This document shows positions 1 to 5,662 of a DNA stretch of 5,728 nt, piece after piece. The stretch comes from Burkholderiaceae bacterium. GTDB taxonomy: Bacteria; Pseudomonadota; Gammaproteobacteria; Burkholderiales; Burkholderiaceae. Position 1 is the stretch's first letter. Every line of letters starts with the position of its first letter. Under the pieces are notes generated by a model. The model was given only the letters and a program-made list of their open reading frames with translations. It searched no databases and was not told where the DNA came from. Position numbers and translations under genes: made by a program. Location: contig CANBSM010000135.1 in the NCBI GenBank assembly GCA_947372155.1, positions 1 to 5,728 on the forward strand, read 5' to 3'.

Positions 1-186
1 TTGGGTGTTCCTGTTTCTACTACCCACACAATTACTGGGGCTATTGTTGGTGTTGGTTCTACCCAAAGGGCAAGTGCAGTTCGCTGGGGAGTCGCTGGAA
101 ACATCGTCTGGGCCTGGATCTTCACCATCCCAGCCACTGCTTTGATGTCTATGGCGGTCTATTATCTGAGTTTGCTGATTTTCTAA
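1..186 (+). CDS. PiT-family inorganic phosphate transporter, C-terminal end (5' truncated by window)
   Basis: Only the last 61 residues are in the window; the reading frame is open at base 1, so the leading TTG is an internal Leu codon and not a start. The fragment begins with the motif G-V-P-V-S-T-T-H, followed by T-G-A-I-V-G-V-G, which is the signature of the second conserved repeat of PiT-type (PitA-like, PF01384) phosphate permeases. A last hydrophobic helix runs from about residue 30 to 60 and ends four bases before the TAA stop region with no cytoplasmic tail. The family imports phosphate (as neutral metal-phosphate, or with H+ or Na+) across the inner membrane. It has no evident functional link to the formate dehydrogenase genes downstream and is separated from them by a gap with a probable terminator. 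The family call is firm; ion coupling cannot be judged. Confidence 0.9.
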   Translation: MGVPVSTTHTITGAIVGVGSTQRASAVRWGVAGNIVWAWIFTIPATALMSMAVYYLSLLIF

Positions 187-201
187 TGCGGTAAATGGAA
201 G

Positions 202-215
202 GTGATCAAGGTCAC
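202..215. promoter_or_regulatory. Symmetrical GTGA-N6-TCAC element (CRP-like core, tentative)
   Basis: GTGATCAAGGTCAC lies 15 bases after the permease stop. It matches the GTGA-N6-TCAC core bound by CRP-type regulators, but the outer T and A of the full consensus are absent. As RNA the flanks extend it to a seven-pair stem (AAGGUGA with UCACUUU, one G-U pair), so it could equally be part of the 3' end of the permease transcript. Such a short symmetrical match is easily found by chance. Confidence 0.2.
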
Positions 216-227
216 TTTCAGCAAATA

Positions 228-256
228 TTGGCGGCTACGAGTAAGCTAGCGCTAAT
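228..256 (+). promoter_or_regulatory. Candidate sigma70-type promoter for the apbC-led operon (weak)
   Basis: TTGGCG at 228-233 (4/6 to the -35 consensus) is separated by 17 bases from GCTAAT at 251-256 (4/6 to the -10 consensus). A transcript from here would start near base 263 and would carry the strong stem-loop at 272-296 in its leader. The match is mediocre and is proposed mainly because the five-gene operon needs a promoter in this gap. Confidence 0.25.
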
Positions 257-271
257 TAAGAAAAATACTAG

Positions 272-296
272 AAACCTAGAAGCGCATTCTAGGTTT
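272..296 (+). terminator. Strong stem-loop between the phosphate permease and apbC (terminator or leader hairpin)
   Basis: Perfect 10-bp inverted repeat AAACCTAGAA (272-281) and TTCTAGGTTT (287-296) around a 5-base loop GCGCA. The 3' arm ends in TTT and continues ATTC, so the U-tract is short. It is well placed to end the phosphate permease transcript. Its end lies only nine bases before the AGGAG of the next gene, so if the operon promoter is upstream of it, the hairpin would sit in the 5' leader and could affect translation or act as an attenuator. Confidence 0.5.
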
Positions 297-305
297 ATTC
301 ATATT

Positions 306-310
306 AGGAG
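306..310 (+). promoter_or_regulatory. Ribosome binding site fixing the GTG start of apbC
   Basis: AGGAG six bases before the GTG at 317 is a full Shine-Dalgarno core at good spacing. It supports GTG as the true start rather than a later ATG. Confidence 0.8.
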
Positions 311-316
311 AAAGCA

Positions 317-1405
317 GTGTCGGTTACACCAGAGTTGGTAAATGCAGCATTAAAAAATTTGGTTGATCCCAATACCAAGATAGATTTGGTCACTGCAAAA
401 AATATTAAAAATCTCCGCGTAGAAGGCGGTGATATTTCTTTGAACATTGTGCTGGGATATCCCGCCAAAAGTCAGCTTGATTCGATTCGTAAATCGGTGA
501 TCAATGCGTTACGTGAATTACCAGGCGTCACAAATGTTCACGTCAATGTCTCTAGCCAAATCGTTGCGCATGCAGTGCAACGTGGAGTGAAGTTGTTGCC
601 TGGCGTAAAAAATATTATTGCTGTGGCTAGCGGTAAAGGTGGCGTAGGGAAGTCCACAACAGCCGTAAATTTGGCTTTAGCACTTGCTGCCGAGGGTGCA
701 CAGGTCGGCATTTTGGATGCAGATATTTATGGCCCAAGCCAGCCAATGATGCTCGGTATCACAGGCAGACCAGACTCTATTGAGGAAAATACGATTGAGC
801 CAATGGAGGCCTATGGCTTGCAGGCAAGCTCAATTGGTTTCTTGATTGATGACGATGCCCCTATGGTGTGGCGTGGTCCGATGGTCACTTCAGCGCTAGA
901 GCAGTTACTTCGACAAACTCGTTGGCGTGATTTGGATTACTTAATAGTAGATATGCCGCCTGGTACGGGTGATATTCAGCTGACTTTGGCACAAAAGGTT
1001 CCTGTCACAGGCTCAGTCATCGTCACTACGCCGCAGGATATTGCTTTGTTAGATGCCCGCAAAGGCCTCAAGATGTTTGAGAAGGTCGGCGTACCTATCA
1101 TTGGCATTATTGAAAACATGAGCACTTACGTTTGTACAAAATGCGGGCATGAAGAGCATGTATTCGGTACTGGCGGTGGTGAAAAAATGTGTAAAGAGTA
1201 TGCGGTTGATTTCTTAGGCTCATTACCGTTAAATCTTTCGATTCGCGAACAGGCTGATGCCGGTCGTCCAACAGTGGTAGCTGACCCAGATGGAGCGATT
1301 AGCGCAATCTATAAAGGTATTGCTAGACAGGTTGCTATCCGTGTTGCTACTCTATCTAAAGACATGAGCAGTAAATTTCCGAACATTGTGGTTCAAAACA
1401 CCTGA
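317..1405 (+). CDS. apbC: Mrp/ApbC-type iron-sulfur cluster carrier ATPase
   Basis: A 362-residue protein of the Mrp/NBP35/ApbC family, cytoplasmic P-loop ATPases that bind a [4Fe-4S] cluster between two subunits and pass it to apo-proteins. Residues 1-90 form a MIP18-like (DUF59) domain. The ATPase domain follows, with the deviant Walker A motif GKGGVGKS at 106-113, switch residues D134 and D136 (DADIYGPSQP), the Walker B region VDMPPGTGD at 211-219 and ENMS at 266-269. The bridging-cluster CxxC is C273-x2-C276 (YVCTKCGHE). The length is normal for proteobacterial members with the N-terminal domain. The GTG start is chosen for the AGGAG six bases upstream. The gene is first in a five-gene run, 14 bases before the DUF3305 gene. 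Carrier activity is family knowledge; supply to the cluster-rich ferredoxin and formate dehydrogenase downstream is inference, since in many bacteria Mrp is a general housekeeping carrier. Confidence 0.93.
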   Translation: MSVTPELVNAALKNLVDPNTKIDLVTAKNIKNLRVEGGDISLNIVLGYPAKSQLDSIRKSVINALRELPGVTNVHVNVSSQIVAHAVQRGVKLLPGVKNIIAVASGKGGVGKSTTAVNLALALAAEGAQVGILDADIYGPSQPMMLGITGRPDSIEENTIEPMEAYGLQASSIGFLIDDDAPMVWRGPMVTSALEQLLRQTRWRDLDYLIVDMPPGTGDIQLTLAQKVPVTGSVIVTTPQDIALLDARKGLKMFEKVGVPIIGIIENMSTYVCTKCGHEEHVFGTGGGEKMCKEYAVDFLGSLPLNLSIREQADAGRPTVVADPDGAISAIYKGIARQVAIRVATLSKDMSSKFPNIVVQNT

Positions 1406-1419
1406 GGCTCTGAACATTT

Positions 1420-1953
1420 ATGCGCTTTGCAGTATTAATGCGTAAGCAGAATATTGATAACCCATGGGTCTCATACCGCTGGGTGCCTCAGGAAGTATTG
1501 CCTGATTTTGGGCAACTCAATAGTAATCAAACTAACACCATCTCCGGCCAGTTTCTTGGGCGAGATGCCGAGGGCGAATCCTGGCTCTTTACAGGTTATG
1601 AGCTCGATCTCTTTTTGGATGAGGCCGAGGGTTACTATCTCAATGTGTCTGCAACGACCCCAAGTTGGTTTGTAATGTGGCGCCTAGAAGAAGATATTGA
1701 GCGTTACATCGATGAGCAATCTATTGCTTTGGCCAAAGCAGAGACAACGTTTGCAATTCCACATCGTATTTGTGTCAGCTATAACGAAGCTGCACGCTTG
1801 CTTGATGGTGGTGAGTCAGTTGATGCGGTCCCGATGATTGACGAGCATGCTGCTTGGTTGCAGGAGTATGTCAATGAAAATTATCGACCAGAACCTAAAA
1901 AACGTCATAAACCTGCTTCATTCAAGGGCGCCAAACGCCCTATGGGGGAATAA
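1420..1953 (+). CDS. DUF3305 domain protein of formate dehydrogenase clusters
   Basis: A 177-residue soluble protein that I recognise as the DUF3305 (PF11749) type, found beside DUF3306 and formate dehydrogenase genes in betaproteobacteria; its biochemical role is not known to me. It starts with a beta-strand-like MRFAVLMRK and a conserved NPWVSYRW segment (14-21). A central block at about 56-92 holds W-L-F-T-G-Y-E-L-D-L-F, then DEAEGYYLN and TPSWFVMW. SYNEAARLLDGGE lies at 120-132. The C-terminus (about 144-173) contains WLQEYVNENYRPEP and a basic tail rich in Lys and Arg. There is no signal peptide, membrane helix or cysteine pair. The RBS is weak: GAGG overlaps the apbC stop, 12 bases from the ATG. 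The stop overlaps the next start (TAATG), so translation is coupled to DUF3306 and the two products are likely made in equal amounts, perhaps as a pair. Confidence 0.85.
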   Translation: MRFAVLMRKQNIDNPWVSYRWVPQEVLPDFGQLNSNQTNTISGQFLGRDAEGESWLFTGYELDLFLDEAEGYYLNVSATTPSWFVMWRLEEDIERYIDEQSIALAKAETTFAIPHRICVSYNEAARLLDGGESVDAVPMIDEHAAWLQEYVNENYRPEPKKRHKPASFKGAKRPMGE

Positions 1954-2519
1954 TGGCTGATGGGTTTTTAGGACGTTGGTCTAAACGTAAATCTGGCAAA
2001 GACGAGATTTCGCCGGAAAAAAAAGTAGAGACTCCTAAAGAGATTGCTCAGGCGCCACTCGTTGAGGGCGCTCAGGAAGTACCACCTCCGCCAGTCACCT
2101 TGGAGGATGTGGCCAAGATTGATCACCTTGACCCTGATTTTTCTGCTTTTATGAAGCCGGATGTAGACCCGGTAGTTCAGCAAGCCGCCTTAAAGAAAAT
2201 GTTTACTGATCCTCATTTCAATATCATGGATGGGTTAGATATTTATATTGATGACTACAGTAAGCCAGATCCATTGCCGCCTGGAATGCTGGAGAGAATG
2301 GTACAGAGCGATATGCTCAACCTGTTCCGCAAATCGAGCGAAGAGCCTACTCAGGAATCACAGCAAAGCGTGAACCAAGTGCCCGAACCCCAGCCGGAGG
2401 GTAATACATTGGCAACTCAACAGCAAAGTGATTTAACATCCACACAACCAAAATCCACAGATCAGTTGGCAGCAGCATCCAATGAAGTATTAATAGAGTC
2501 TGAACAGAAAAAAACCTAA
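1953..2519 (+). CDS. DUF3306 domain protein of formate dehydrogenase clusters
   Basis: A 188-residue protein of the DUF3306 (PF11748) type; molecular function unknown. The N-terminus is the short basic motif FLGRWSKRK (5-13), followed by a charged, proline-rich linker to about residue 48. The conserved core runs from about 49 to 118: LEDVAKIDHLDPDFSAF, then ALKKMFTDPHFN (79-90) and the acidic stretch MDGLDIYIDDY (92-102), ending PDPLPPGML. The last 60 or so residues are low-complexity, rich in Gln, Ser, Thr and Pro, and probably disordered. No cysteine and no membrane segment is present. Its ATG overlaps the DUF3305 stop by one base, with GGGGGA just upstream. An 11-base gap precedes the ferredoxin gene. 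An A8 run at 2017-2024 stays in frame, so the gene is intact. A role in handling or assembling the dehydrogenase is inferred only from neighbourhood. Confidence 0.85.
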   Translation: MADGFLGRWSKRKSGKDEISPEKKVETPKEIAQAPLVEGAQEVPPPPVTLEDVAKIDHLDPDFSAFMKPDVDPVVQQAALKKMFTDPHFNIMDGLDIYIDDYSKPDPLPPGMLERMVQSDMLNLFRKSSEEPTQESQQSVNQVPEPQPEGNTLATQQQSDLTSTQPKSTDQLAAASNEVLIESEQKKT

Positions 2520-2530
2520 GAAGATAGCGC

Positions 2531-4621
2531 ATGAGTCAAAAATTAGTCTGCAACTGTAATGGCACCATGCCTTTGGATTCAAAAGAAATGGGTCTGCCGA
2601 TTCATCAATCTTTATGCAGACAGGAAGTTGGATCTTTTTTAAAAGCACTCGACGGTTCTGATTCATTGGTAATAGCATGTACTCAAGAGGGCGCACTTTT
2701 TAGTGAGTTGGCTGATCAGGCAGGAAAGCCTTTGGTTGCGCCACTGCGTTTTGTGAATATTCGAGAGGTTGCTGGCTGGACGCAAGAAGCGAAAACCTCT
2801 GGCCCCAAAATTGCTGCTTTGTTAGCTTTAGCAGATATGCCTGAGGCTGAGCCTGTCCCGGTAGTGAATTACGAAAGCCAGGGAAGGTTACTCATCGTAG
2901 GCGCTGGCTCTCAAGCCATCCCTTGGGCCGAAAAGCTCAGTCAGTCTTTAGATGTTTCCGTTCTGTGTACTGAGCCTGGAGATTTACCGCTTACTCGCAG
3001 CTATCCAATCTTTACTGGCGCAGTCACCAAGCTAGATGGTTATCTGGGTAATTTTTCAGTAGATTGGGATCTCCAAAATCCGATTGATCCAGAGATGTGT
3101 ACTCGCTGCGGAGCCTGCGTTGAGGTATGCCCTGAAGGCGCTATCGATCTTTCTTTTCAGATTGATTTAAGTAAATGCAAATCACATCGTGATTGCGTTA
3201 CTGCATGTGCCAGCATTGGCGCCATTTCTTTTGATCGCAAAGAGCGTGAACGTAACTCTGAATTTGATTTAATTTTAGATCTCCGTGTAGATCCTAAAAT
3301 GCGCATGAGCCAAACACCGCAGGGATACTTCGCTCCTGGCATTGATCCCTTAGAGCAGGCGCTGGCAGTCAATCAACTCTCTGAGATGGTAGGGGAGTTT
3401 GAGAAGCCTAAATATTTTGTGTATAACGAAAAAATTTGCGCGCATGGTCGAAATGGCAAAGTAGGTTGTAATGCTTGTATTGATGTTTGCTCGACCGGCG
3501 CTATTGGATCCATCTTTAAAAATGGCCAAGGCTCTGTAGAAGTCAATCCAAACCTTTGTATGGGTTGTGGTGCCTGCGCTACTACTTGCCCATCTGGCGC
3601 AATGCGCTACAACTATCCAAGCGTTGCTCATCAGGGCAAAGAACTGAAAACAGTTGCGAGTGTCTTTACGGCCGAAGCCAAAAAGATCAATCAAGCAATG
3701 GCTCCGAGTTTGCTTTTGCATACCCTCAAGGCCGGCACACAAATGATTGATGGCTTAGGTAGATCTTCACACATCATGCCAAAGCGCTTTGAAGGCCTGC
3801 CTTCATTTGTCATACCTTATGGCATTGAACATATCGCTTCAACAGGCTTGGACTTATGGCTCGGTGCCCTGACATATGGTTTTGCTGAGGTAACCTTGTT
3901 ATTAAGCGGTGATGAAGATCCTGCATATCGTGCTGCGCTTAAAGAACAGGTAGATTTAGCAAATAGCATTCTTAAGGCATATGGTTTTGATGAGCGCGTT
4001 CACTTGATCTTAGCTAATTCTGTTCAAGATCTAGCGACGGTATCTAAGGCAATGGGCGTATTGCGTCAGCGTGGATCGCTAAGTCCGATCTGTACGCCTG
4101 CAAGCATTGGCTTGTCGAATCAGAAACGTGAAACGCTAGAGGCAGTTTTAGAACATTTGCAAAGACAGGCTAAGACTCCATTGCCTGAGGCGGGAGTAGT
4201 TCTGCCAAAGTCTTCCTTATTGGGCGGTCTAACAATTAACAAAGACGCTTGCACCTTATGTATGTCTTGTGTCAGTGGTTGTCCTGAGGGCGCGCTTTTA
4301 GACAATCCCGATGAACCCATACTTTCTTTTATTGAAAAGCAATGTGTTCAGTGCGGGATCTGTGCACAAACCTGTCCCGAGAAGGCCTTAACACTTGCAC
4401 CTCGTTTGCAAACTGTTGAGCAGCGCAAGCAACGGACTACCTTAAATGAAACCCAAGCCTTCCATTGCATTAGCTGTGGCAAGCCTTTTGGGACACTCAA
4501 GATGGTTGATCTGATGCTGACCAAGTTAGGTGCACATGGCGCATTTGCTGGTGCTGCAATGGATCGATTGAAGATGTGTAGTGATTGTCGAGTAGTAGAT
4601 ATGGTGAAAAAAGAAACATGA
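2531..4621 (+). CDS. Large multi-cluster 4Fe-4S ferredoxin-like protein of the formate dehydrogenase locus
   Basis: A 696-residue cytoplasmic protein with 33 cysteines. Residues 1-115 are a cysteine-poor N-terminal domain with C7-N-C9 and C29. A Rossmann-like strand-loop LLIVGAGSQ lies at 120-128. Four canonical CxxCxxCxxxCP motifs start at C190, C343, C574 and C605. Two variants also occur: C303-x9-C313-x2-C316-x3-C320, and C216-x2-H219-x2-C222-x3-C226, where His occupies the second ligand position. So four to six clusters are likely. Residues about 375-560 lack cluster motifs. The C-terminus has two CxxC pairs (646/649 and 683/686) that could form a zinc ribbon or another metal site. No signal peptide is seen, so it acts in the cytoplasm, on the opposite side from the exported enzyme. 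The start has only a weak AAGAAGA upstream. The stop overlaps the TorD-like start (ATGA). I recognise it as the ferredoxin typical of this betaproteobacterial cluster; whether it carries electrons or helps maturation is not known to me. Confidence 0.9.
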   Translation: MSQKLVCNCNGTMPLDSKEMGLPIHQSLCRQEVGSFLKALDGSDSLVIACTQEGALFSELADQAGKPLVAPLRFVNIREVAGWTQEAKTSGPKIAALLALADMPEAEPVPVVNYESQGRLLIVGAGSQAIPWAEKLSQSLDVSVLCTEPGDLPLTRSYPIFTGAVTKLDGYLGNFSVDWDLQNPIDPEMCTRCGACVEVCPEGAIDLSFQIDLSKCKSHRDCVTACASIGAISFDRKERERNSEFDLILDLRVDPKMRMSQTPQGYFAPGIDPLEQALAVNQLSEMVGEFEKPKYFVYNEKICAHGRNGKVGCNACIDVCSTGAIGSIFKNGQGSVEVNPNLCMGCGACATTCPSGAMRYNYPSVAHQGKELKTVASVFTAEAKKINQAMAPSLLLHTLKAGTQMIDGLGRSSHIMPKRFEGLPSFVIPYGIEHIASTGLDLWLGALTYGFAEVTLLLSGDEDPAYRAALKEQVDLANSILKAYGFDERVHLILANSVQDLATVSKAMGVLRQRGSLSPICTPASIGLSNQKRETLEAVLEHLQRQAKTPLPEAGVVLPKSSLLGGLTINKDACTLCMSCVSGCPEGALLDNPDEPILSFIEKQCVQCGICAQTCPEKALTLAPRLQTVEQRKQRTTLNETQAFHCISCGKPFGTLKMVDLMLTKLGAHGAFAGAAMDRLKMCSDCRVVDMVKKET

Positions 4622-5268
4622 GCGAAATTGCAAAAGAAGCAGCAAAAGATAATGTATCGGCCGAAGTTGGCGATGTGGGACTTCCAGAAGATTTGGCCAG
4701 AGCGGATTTATATGGATTGATCGCTCGCTTTTTTCAGATGCCACCCGATCAAGAACTTCTAGATCAAATAGCGGCAACGGCAGATCAGCATGATTCTGCT
4801 GATGAGGCGCCACTGGCCAAAGTCTGGATGGACGTGGTTGAGGTTGCGAAAAATAACCCCGCCAAGGCTTGGCATGATGAGTTTGACTTGAATTTCATTA
4901 GTGTTGGTAAGCCTAATGTGGTTCTCAATGGCTCCTTTTACATGGCGGGCCATTTAAACGAGAAGCCTTTAGTCAATATTCGCAATGCTTTGGCTGAATT
5001 TGGGCTTGAGGCTGCTCAAGAGATCACTGAAACTGAGGATCACATTTCTGCTCTTTGCGAGGTCATGCGTTACCTCATTGCCGGGGATGATGTTGAAATA
5101 TCAAACCTTACAAATCAAAGGGTTTTTTTCAATGCACATATTCGCCCCTGGTATGACGAATTTTGCGATGCAATAGAAGGCATTCCCGAGATGCATCTTT
5201 ATCATCCAGTCGCCTCGCTAACAAGAGAATTCCTTGCAATAGAGGGGCAGGGCTTTGACATGATTTGA
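4618..5268 (+). CDS. TorD/DmsD-family molybdoenzyme chaperone
   Basis: A 216-residue all-helical protein of the TorD family (PF02613): cytoplasmic chaperones that bind the Tat signal or core of a molybdoenzyme, aid cofactor insertion and stop premature export. Visible marks are the first helix DLARADLYGLIARFF (25-39), the central segment EFDLNFISVGKP (88-99) leading to a loop NGSFYMAGHLNEKPL, the family's acidic motif as ETEDH (138-142) followed by a helix, and FFNAHIRPWYDEF (170-182). The start at ATG 4618 is preferred to a TTG at 4585 because it forms the common ATGA overlap with the ferredoxin stop and avoids an 11-residue extension inside the preceding gene. The likely client is the formate dehydrogenase alpha subunit encoded just downstream. 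The first 20 residues are acidic and probably flexible. A T7 run at 5123-5129 is in frame. Confidence 0.88.
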   Translation: MSEIAKEAAKDNVSAEVGDVGLPEDLARADLYGLIARFFQMPPDQELLDQIAATADQHDSADEAPLAKVWMDVVEVAKNNPAKAWHDEFDLNFISVGKPNVVLNGSFYMAGHLNEKPLVNIRNALAEFGLEAAQEITETEDHISALCEVMRYLIAGDDVEISNLTNQRVFFNAHIRPWYDEFCDAIEGIPEMHLYHPVASLTREFLAIEGQGFDMI

Positions 5269-5284
5269 TGTTGCATCGCAATAT
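5255..5284 (+). promoter_or_regulatory. Candidate promoter at the torD-like / Tat-protein junction (tentative)
   Basis: A perfect -35 hexamer TTGACA lies at 5255-5260, inside the last codons of the TorD-like gene. No good -10 stands at 16-18 bases: CAATAT at 5279-5284 (18 spacing) matches only 3/6, and TATAAA at 5282-5287 matches 5/6 but is 21 bases away. A separate promoter for the Tat protein and the dehydrogenase genes is plausible given the 115-base gap, but its exact position is uncertain. Confidence 0.25.
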
Positions 5285-5292
5285 AAATATTG
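5279..5292. repeat. Inverted repeat CAATAT-AA-ATATTG (possible operator)
   Basis: Perfect 6-bp arms around AA in the gap upstream of the Tat protein. The flank 5275-5285 (ATCGCAATATA) resembles one half of the Escherichia coli ModE consensus as I remember it (ATCGNTATATA, one mismatch), but the second half-site is not present at the expected spacing. AT-rich symmetry is common by chance, so this is only a candidate regulator site. Confidence 0.35.
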
Positions 5293-5298
5293 TCCTAA

Positions 5299-5311
5299 TA
5301 ACTAATAGTTA
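5299..5311. repeat. Inverted repeat TAACTA-A-TAGTTA (possible operator)
   Basis: Perfect 6-bp arms with a one-base centre, seven bases after the preceding inverted repeat. No regulator family is recognised. Its odd-centred 13-base symmetry is too short to form a stable RNA hairpin with that loop, so a protein-binding site is likelier than a terminator, if it is functional at all. Confidence 0.3.
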
Positions 5312-5346
5312 CACCAATATGTCAAAAATGCGATTTCCTATTACAC

Positions 5347-5360
5347 TTGATCCAAATCAA
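5347..5360. promoter_or_regulatory. FNR/ANR-type box TTGATCCAAATCAA
   Basis: Perfect match to the FNR-family consensus TTGAT-N4-ATCAA; the symmetry extends one further pair to CTTGAT/ATCAAG (5346-5361). FNR-type proteins are oxygen-labile [4Fe-4S] regulators that often control respiratory dehydrogenases. The box is the last element before the RBS of the Tat-protein gene, its centre about 30 bases before the ATG. For classical class II activation (box centred near -41.5) transcription would start near 5395, inside the coding sequence, so repression from this position, or a start that feeds only the downstream gene, should be considered. Identity of the site as an FNR-type sequence is strong; the direction of control is unresolved. 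Confidence 0.75.
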
Positions 5361-5372
5361 GAATACCCAAAC

Positions 5373-5377
5373 AGGAG
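5373..5377 (+). promoter_or_regulatory. Ribosome binding site of the Tat-protein gene
   Basis: AGGAG six bases before ATG 5384. A nearer ATG at 5379 runs into TGA after one codon, so 5384 is the start. Confidence 0.8.
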
Positions 5378-5383
5378 CATGCC

Positions 5384-5605
5384 ATGACCACCAAATCCAA
5401 AGTTGCTTTAAGCGAAGAAAACAAGCCATCGCGCCGTAAGTTCTTTATTGGTGCAGGGGCCGCAGTTGGTGCTGTCGCTGTAGCTAGCCAAACCCCAGTA
5501 GGCAAGGCTGTTATCCAAGAAATTAGCGGCGCAAAAGCTGTGAAAGATGTTGGTCAAACCATGACTGCTCACCAGCGCAAGTATTACGAAACCACTTTGA
5601 TTTAA
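5384..5605 (+). CDS. Small twin-arginine protein ('formate dehydrogenase region TAT target' type)
   Basis: A 73-residue protein with a textbook Tat motif SRRKFFI at 16-22, a hydrophobic stretch FIGAGAAVGAVAVA at 21-34 and a possible signal peptidase site A-V-A before S35. Cleavage would leave a peptide of about 39 residues ending in HQRKYYETTLI; without cleavage it would be a single-pass membrane anchor. There is no cysteine or cofactor motif. The size, Tat motif and aromatic-basic C-terminus fit the family I know as the formate dehydrogenase region TAT target (TIGR02811), which regularly precedes the alpha-subunit gene. Its role is not established; a small structural subunit or anchor of the periplasm-facing enzyme is the natural guess. 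It has its own strong RBS and an FNR-type box just upstream, and 67 AT-rich bases separate it from the next gene. Confidence 0.85.
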   Translation: MTTKSKVALSEENKPSRRKFFIGAGAAVGAVAVASQTPVGKAVIQEISGAKAVKDVGQTMTAHQRKYYETTLI

Positions 5606-5662
5606 CGATCTTTAATTTGCTTTTGTCTTAACTGTTACTCAATAAATAAAAAAATTTTCTCA

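Noticed and set aside
2017..2024. A8 run in the DUF3306 gene as a frameshift or programmed slippage site
   Set aside because: The frame continues intact through the conserved core to a normal stop; neither shifted frame continues a recognisable domain.
3350..3742. 130-residue open frame on the - strand inside the ferredoxin gene
   Set aside because: It is a shadow of a long, strongly motif-supported + strand gene; its translation shows no recognisable motif and no ribosome binding site or operon context.
4585..4617. Earlier TTG start for the TorD-like gene, adding 11 residues
   Set aside because: It lies inside the ferredoxin gene, has no better ribosome binding site, and the ATG at 4618 makes the usual ATGA stop-start overlap and a natural N-terminus.
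4526..4813. 95-residue - strand frame across the ferredoxin/TorD-like junction
   Set aside because: It covers two coupled + strand genes and its product is a low-complexity His/Leu-rich sequence typical of an antisense shadow.
5264..5280. Small stem (GATG-TTG-CATC) after the TorD-like stop as a terminator
   Set aside because: Only four pairs with a bulge beyond, and no U-tract follows; it would not end transcription.
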